Below, piece by piece: positions 16,801 through 20,726 of a stretch of 20,726 nucleotides of DNA (its first letter is position 1; every line of letters starts with the position of its first letter). Under the pieces are notes generated by a model, which had not been told where the DNA came from, did not search any database, and saw nothing but the letters and a program-made list of their open reading frames with translations. The DNA comes from Zancudomyces culisetae. Taxonomy: Eukaryota > Kickxellomycota > Harpellomycetes > Harpellales > Legeriomycetaceae. Both the position numbers and the translations under genes were made by a program. Where the stretch lies: positions 1 through 20,726 of the forward strand of contig LSSK01001620.1 in the NCBI GenBank assembly GCA_001969505.1, written 5' to 3'.

Positions 16801-19800
16801 CCCTGACCGTCCTAAATACTTTGTACCTGGTTTGCAGTTGGCTGGCTGGTCAACATCCTGCCCAATCAACTCACACTCACCGTTTCCATTCAACCAAAAT
16901 CCACTTTCGCATTCAAAATCTATTCGTGAGCAACGACACTCGTCCACTTGCGTTTCTGGTACCTTTGAATCCCTTTCAAGTCCTCCATCACCCAGTTCGG
17001 GATTTGGATTGGCTCGACAAACCACATTTGGTTTTCGTACTGAATAGCTTCGTTGCTCACCCATATAACACATTGGGTTTTTAAGGCTCTGGAAATCAGT
17101 AGCTGAACACTTTTCTACTTCCATTTTACTGAAATCCACATGAACAAGTTCGCTATTGTCTGTTTCCGTTTTGCCCACTATCAAAAATTGCGATCCAATC
17201 GACTTGTATCCATTCCAAATCGCTCTTATTGCCATTCGTTCTGAACTAAACTTGTATTCAGACACTGTTTTGCCCATATCCATTGTATATTTTAGTGTGT
17301 TTGCCGTCTTGTCCGTCATCACCAAAATTCCTCCATAGTCTCCCCATTCGTATAGCTGTTCTCCCTCTGCAAGTTGGTTCCAGCTTCTTCCCGCATCCGT
17401 TGTTATAAACATACTCATCTCGCTACTTTTATCAAAATACGTTCCTACACTCCCCACTCCAATCCAGTATCCTGGTGCCGAATTTACTCCATAAAGCCCT
17501 CCATTCTGTCCTGCAACTGCCTGTCCCCGCAAATGAATTGAGCATCCCTCACACATCTTGAGGTTGCTTTTCTTAGTTCCCTTTTGTTCTTCTTCTTCGC
17601 TCACTGCCATAATCGGCTGCCACGTATATCCATCATCATAACTAATCACCGTTTGTAGGTTTTTGGCTATTCCTATCTGTCCTGCTGCCTCGGTGTTGAT
17701 GATTCGGTTTGCTATTATCACTCCATCAACTCCACTCACATTCTCTACATCAACATCTCCATACATGTTTCGATTGGTTTTTTCAAGTACAACATGAAAC
17801 GCTGTACCCTCTTCATTGCTAGCCAAAAGCGTCCCCCATACTATTGCATTTTCCTTTTCTTTACCCTCCACTTTTTCTTCCACATCTAGCAGTAATCCTC
17901 CCGAGTTCGTCTGTAACAATGTATATCCGTTTTCTCGAAGTCCTGGTGGCATATTTGGCGGAAGCTCAGGAACTACTACCTTCTTTCCATCTGTTGAAAT
18001 ACGTAATTCTACTTGCCGAGCTACCACATTGTCCTCGTTCAAATAATCCACTTCACTTGAATATATCAAGTACTTTGAGTACACCAAAAACCCTGTCACA
18101 TGTCCGTTCGACCCTCGCTCCAAGACTTGCTTATTGCTGGCTCTCTCCCCATCTATTATAACCATCTCTATGTAGTTACTCTTTCTTTCTTTTTGCAACT
18201 CATCTTGGTATCCTTTGCTTTCATGCCATACACTACATATCACTGATGCCTTGGATGCTATCTTAAACTTCTCCACCTTTCCAAACACACATTTCTCTAC
18301 ATATGTTGCTATCTTTTTCCAATTCTTGCCAAAATCAAAACTAATATATGCTGTTGTATAACACTTGGGACATTCTGTACTTCCAATAAACAATATCCAA
18401 TCCGGATTGTCCATATGGAAATCCATTACCTGTTCTACATTCAACACACTTGGCTTTTCTGGCAATTTGAACTTTTGTTTCCAACTTGTTCCCGCATCCT
18501 CCGTTACCAAGATCTCTCCACTACTAGTCATCCCAAACCCTCTTCCCTTCACATATGGATCCGTTATAATCTTCGCCATCTCAGCTTCCTTCCCCAACTC
18601 CTTTTCTATCGAAATTTCTTCCCATTTCTTCCCGTTATCTCCGCTATGGAAAAGTTTTCCTTTCTTGTCTACCACTACAATATGACTTGTGTTTTTGAAT
18701 GGTGTAATATCCTTCAGCTTCAAAAACGTTTTACTGCTATGTTCAATATTAGCGTCTGCCTTAGCTCCCATTTCCATCGTCGATTGGATTCCAAAACCAT
18801 CACCACCACTCCTTGTCTCTTCACATTGATATTCTACCGATTTGTCCTTACCATCCGCTTTTCCCCCTTTACACTTATTTCCTACCCTTTTCTTATATCC
18901 TGAACTACCAAAATACGTCTTTTCCCCATTCCTACAATCTTTAGCTCCTGGTTCTGGTGAGGTTTTTGCTACACACTTGCCCTCGCCTGCACTCAAAAAT
19001 CCATATTCGCACTCAAAATCAGCATCGATACACTCACATATCTCTGTCTTAAATACCATCTTGTTCTCTCCCGTAATTTTACAGTCTGCCTCAGCTTTAC
19101 GCCGCAAATACTGTGTTTTTACTCCCATTACACACCCACCCGTTGCTGTTGCTGTTCCTCCAAATTGGAATATTTCCACATCATCACCTCTTCCTGGGCT
19201 TTCTTTATTTACTTCACACTCCCTTTCCCATCTTTTCACCTCAATTTTTACCATCACATACTTTGATCCTCCCAAAACCCCCTTATTCGATGTCTTTTCT
19301 CCAACCACAACCACACTATCTTCTTTTACATTGCGTCCTGAAATTAACCCCATTACTTTTAGTTTATACCCTAGCTCCCCTGATTTCCATGTCCTCCCTC
19401 TATCCGATGAATACTTAAACTCGCTAATTTCTTCCCCAGTTTTGACCATCACAATACCTTGTCCTGTTCCTGTAATTCCATGCATATACGCTCCCTCCAA
19501 TGCTGCTTTCCATGTGACTCCTCCATCCTCTGATATGAACGTATCACATCTATCTAACTCTGCTACCCTATCCCCCACTGTACCCACCCCTACCATCAAT
19601 CCTGGTGCCATCTCTGTACCTGTTTCGAAGTGCTTGTTTGCCTGTGTTTTCATTGCTTGTAAATGCAAAGCACATCTCCCTTCCCTATCTTTTTCGAATA
19701 CTCCACAACTATAGCTTTTGCCTTGTATATCCTTATCAGGTGCCTCTAGATACCTCCAACTAATTCCTCCATCAAACGTAATCTTGGTTCTCTTTACTTT

Positions 19801-20726
19801 TTTCTTCGAAATAAGACCTGAAACCCCACTTTCAACCACATTTGCTATAAAAACGCCTTCAACTCCCTTGACTGTACTAATTTCCGCTTCTCCGTCCTTA
19901 TTTACGCTAATCCTGCTTAGTACTCTCATAAACTGTCTACCACTTGAGTCACATCGATATATATCTGCTTCTCCTCCATCCGATTGCGCTAAAAGCTGCA
20001 TAAATGGTTGTGTAGGTACAAACGCTGAAATGCTACTGTCTTTTCCTGTCTCTTCAGCAAAAATGCTTTGTACCCAATCCTTGCCGTCAGTAGAAACAAT
20101 AACATCCTGCGTCTCTCGTCTCTCCACATCCCCATGTGTTTCCTTACTCAATACCATCACCAAATATTGATTCAGCGCAAACACGTCCACAACATGGTCT
20201 TTGGTGCTGTTTATTCTGAATTTTATCTCCTTTTCTGTTTCAAAAAAGTCCTCGGAAACTATAGCTCGTGCTCCCAGGCTCGTCTCTCTCTGATTTACAT
20301 TATCAGAAGTATGTTCATTTTCAGTACATATCAACATTTTTTGGGATACAGCCTCAATCCCTGGCATTGATTTCCCCCAAATGCACTTCCCAGCTGTCCG
20401 CCCAGTTGGCAAAATCTGTTTCACACTTCCCACCTCTTCTCTAAAACCAGTAACTGTATAGTACCACTCGGGTTGGCATTTTTGCTTATAGGTGACTCCT
20501 TTCCATTTGTTTGTGCATTTCTCACCAGTGTATATAATATATTCGCTGTTTGCCGCATTGAATTGTAGTGGGTGTTTACCCTGTAGTGCTGGCTTTTCAG
20601 GTGTAGAAAACAATGTCCAGTTTTTCCCTAGATCCCTTGTAATGTAGTGGGTTTTCCCTTCTGTTAAAACAATCGCCGTACTCTTGGCATATGGATGTAT
20701 TTCTATATGTGCTGCTCCACTAATCG
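13852..20726 (-). CDS. VPS10: Vps10 sorting receptor with at least three VPS10 units, N-terminus beyond the window
   Basis: The frame is open from the window edge (20726) to the stop at 13852, about 2290 residues; full-length S. cerevisiae Vps10 is ~1580 aa. The luminal part repeats beta-propeller segments with Asp boxes (TFDGGISW, SEDGGVTW, SYDDGYTW, TTDAGRSW, SKDGGKSW, TTDGGVTW, SVDAGSTW), each series closed by a Cys-rich 10CC module containing DFECEYGF, DFECESGF or DFECDYNF and a GSSGY/GRSGY/YSSGY motif. The modules end near 18820, 16725 and 14640, so three units are visible. One membrane segment (14545-14616, VALFWAFMLP...) is followed by a ~230-aa cytosolic tail with FRRQYHALPSED, a YxxL-type signal like the YSSL retrieval signal of yeast Vps10, NYVF, an Asn/Gly-rich stretch and an acidic end. 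The receptor carries vacuolar hydrolases such as carboxypeptidase Y from late Golgi to endosome and is recycled by retromer. The signal peptide is not in the window. Confidence 0.93.
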   Translation of the reverse strand, partial: ISGAAHIEIHPYAKSTAIVLTEGKTHYITRDLGKNWTLFSTPEKPALQGKHPLQFNAANSEYIIYTGEKCTNKWKGVTYKQKCQPEWYYTVTGFREEVGSVKQILPTGRTAGKCIWGKSMPGIEAVSQKMLICTENEHTSDNVNQRETSLGARAIVSEDFFETEKEIKFRINSTKDHVVDVFALNQYLVMVLSKETHGDVERRETQDVIVSTDGKDWVQSIFAEETGKDSSISAFVPTQPFMQLLAQSDGGEADIYRCDSSGRQFMRVLSRISVNKDGEAEISTVKGVEGVFIANVVESGVSGLISKKKVKRTKITFDGGISWRYLEAPDKDIQGKSYSCGVFEKDREGRCALHLQAMKTQANKHFETGTEMAPGLMVGVGTVGDRVAELDRCDTFISEDGGVTWKAALEGAYMHGITGTGQGIVMVKTGEEISEFKYSSDRGRTWKSGELGYKLKVMGLISGRNVKEDSVVVVGEKTSNKGVLGGSKYVMVKIEVKRWERECEVNKESPGRGDDVEIFQFGGTATATGGCVMGVKTQYLRRKAEADCKITGENKMVFKTEICECIDADFECEYGFLSAGEGKCVAKTSPEPGAKDCRNGEKTYFGSSGYKKRVGNKCKGGKADGKDKSVEYQCEETRSGGDGFGIQSTMEMGAKADANIEHSSKTFLKLKDITPFKNTSHIVVVDKKGKLFHSGDNGKKWEEISIEKELGKEAEMAKIITDPYVKGRGFGMTSSGEILVTEDAGTSWKQKFKLPEKPSVLNVEQVMDFHMDNPDWILFIGSTECPKCYTTAYISFDFGKNWKKIATYVEKCVFGKVEKFKIASKASVICSVWHESKGYQDELQKERKSNYIEMVIIDGERASNKQVLERGSNGHVTGFLVYSKYLIYSSEVDYLNEDNVVARQVELRISTDGKKVVVPELPPNMPPGLRENGYTLLQTNSGGLLLDVEEKVEGKEKENAIVWGTLLASNEEGTAFHVVLEKTNRNMYGDVDVENVSGVDGVIIANRIINTEAAGQIGIAKNLQTVISYDDGYTWQPIMAVSEEEEQKGTKKSNLKMCEGCSIHLRGQAVAGQNGGLYGVNSAPGYWIGVGSVGTYFDKSSEMSMFITTDAGRSWNQLAEGEQLYEWGDYGGILVMTDKTANTLKYTMDMGKTVSEYKFSSERMAIRAIWNGYKSIGSQFLIVGKTETDNSELVHVDFSKMEVEKCSATDFQSLKNPMCYMGEQRSYSVRKPNVVCRANPNPELGDGGLERDSKVPETQVDECRCSRIDFECESGFWLNGNGECELIGQDVDQPANCKPGTKYLGRSGYVRKKGTKCTGGKEYSGKVERICGAAGGIVIHSTKLDTGVESIEYFANSDHAIMITKTHKMLVSKDGGKSWADAEGIGAANVLGVDMDPFFKDSAIVVTDSETAYLTHDLGSNFVKIKLPAKPSIRDWPVLRHHKDRQEVMVYLGRQDGCSLSENMILPHRGRCSTKAYYTTDGGVTWEIIDGDLGRGGCYFVRRRDTFGHLGTRLVCSFVPPTSSSKNFMIEASDSYFKHDRKQLSNSAVDMTYDGSYFVIPESYPITRGLLQLKLSMDGQSTAYAHFPGDKYTLRSAYTVLSTSDFAGSVMLHMTESDRAGMEYGTLYISNSNGTYYKKALEHVNRNKDGYVDFEMIAGMNSTILANIVTNHNSVFGSKKKQLRTVISVDAGSTWRYLNAPKKPLKGKSYGCNVKKNEVCGLNLHGFTQVSDSQNIYSASGAVGLVMGIGNVGAQLGSIEDSSLFLSRDGGFTFNQVSTGPKLFEFADHGAILVICDRLLPINYVEYSLDFGITWNKLMFENERVLTPETLTTEESSTTRKMVLVASVPGLAKTVVMNLDFTGAQPRMCHFDPADEPNNRNKDDFELWTLASNSERGKIAFGHSVGDYYQDNTGCVLGTKTKFFRKIASKKCYVGNEHRQLAKVVEHCPCTKSDFECDYNFEPTYSRLGGGFSCRLVLGKIPKRTYCSANGLNDDGYFYYSSGYRIMPYSACDRANSKSIKMDEPIKLMCPGKAAQVALFWAFMLPLTFFALALLAYLAYTNPDMKLAQLVLVIVEGIKFAMVTVIDSIRHVELFRRQYHALPSEDMEIDDTQDNQTASTANNVFTTVAYVSKLSFSLLYSSTLEFMLFFSNIALPTELNNRFRNYVFSRAPMPTGPISITNINTTSNTNVNMNINTGMTSQSNAEVLFDEFAVSNDNNNNGGGNGSGFGHGKDGSGSDNDEYDGYNIGGVLHNGTPGFVSIDDDDYDKDFLDDFDLDDQGSDSDPHRRG

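Noticed and set aside
18842-19714. 290-codon open frame on the plus strand, antisense to VPS10
   Set aside because: It lies wholly inside the conserved VPS10 frame and is a by-product of the C-poor sense strand; its product is a Ser/Pro/Leu-rich shadow with no domain.
1-20726. Assignment to Lodderomyces or another CUG-Ser Candida-type yeast
   Set aside because: Gene style is similar, but CTG codons occupy conserved leucines in MCY1 and IMG1.

Overview
The window is nuclear DNA of an ascomycete budding yeast (Saccharomycotina-like). It is AT-rich, with mostly compact genes, short spliceosomal introns that start GTATGT, GTAAGT, GTAAAG or GTAAAT and nearly all end in TAG, and several genes typical of yeasts. 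Species is not called. CTG codons fall on family-conserved leucines in MCY1 and IMG1, which argues for the standard code (CTG = Leu) and against the CUG-Ser Candida/Lodderomyces clade.

Layout from left to right: PUF6 (minus, 3' part cut by the window start, one intron); COG5 (minus, 1075 aa); a divergent promoter with a GATA-type microsatellite; MCY1 (plus, four exons including a 12-nt microexon next to the PLP lysine); a convergent gap; two related Ctr-type copper-transporter genes in tandem on the minus strand (159 aa without intron, 179 aa with one intron) separated by 1.7 kb; a 1.1-kb gap; IMG1/bL19m (plus, presequence on its own first exon, G-rich intron); a convergent gap with G-runs; TSC13 (minus, one intron with a GT microsatellite); and a very long VPS10 (minus, N-terminus beyond the window end).

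The genes do not form one pathway. They serve ribosome biogenesis (PUF6), Golgi and endosome trafficking (COG5, VPS10), very-long-chain fatty acid synthesis (TSC13), mitochondrial translation (IMG1), a mitochondrial outer-membrane cysteine-synthase-like protein (MCY1) and copper transport. I saw no mobile element, CRISPR array, rRNA or convincing tRNA.

The points most worth a second look are the in-frame 12-nt microexon of MCY1, a VPS10 receptor with at least three luminal VPS10 units where two are usual, the diverged tandem Ctr pair, G-quadruplex-capable runs (one inside an intron), and a strong strand composition skew in the 5' parts of the two longest genes.
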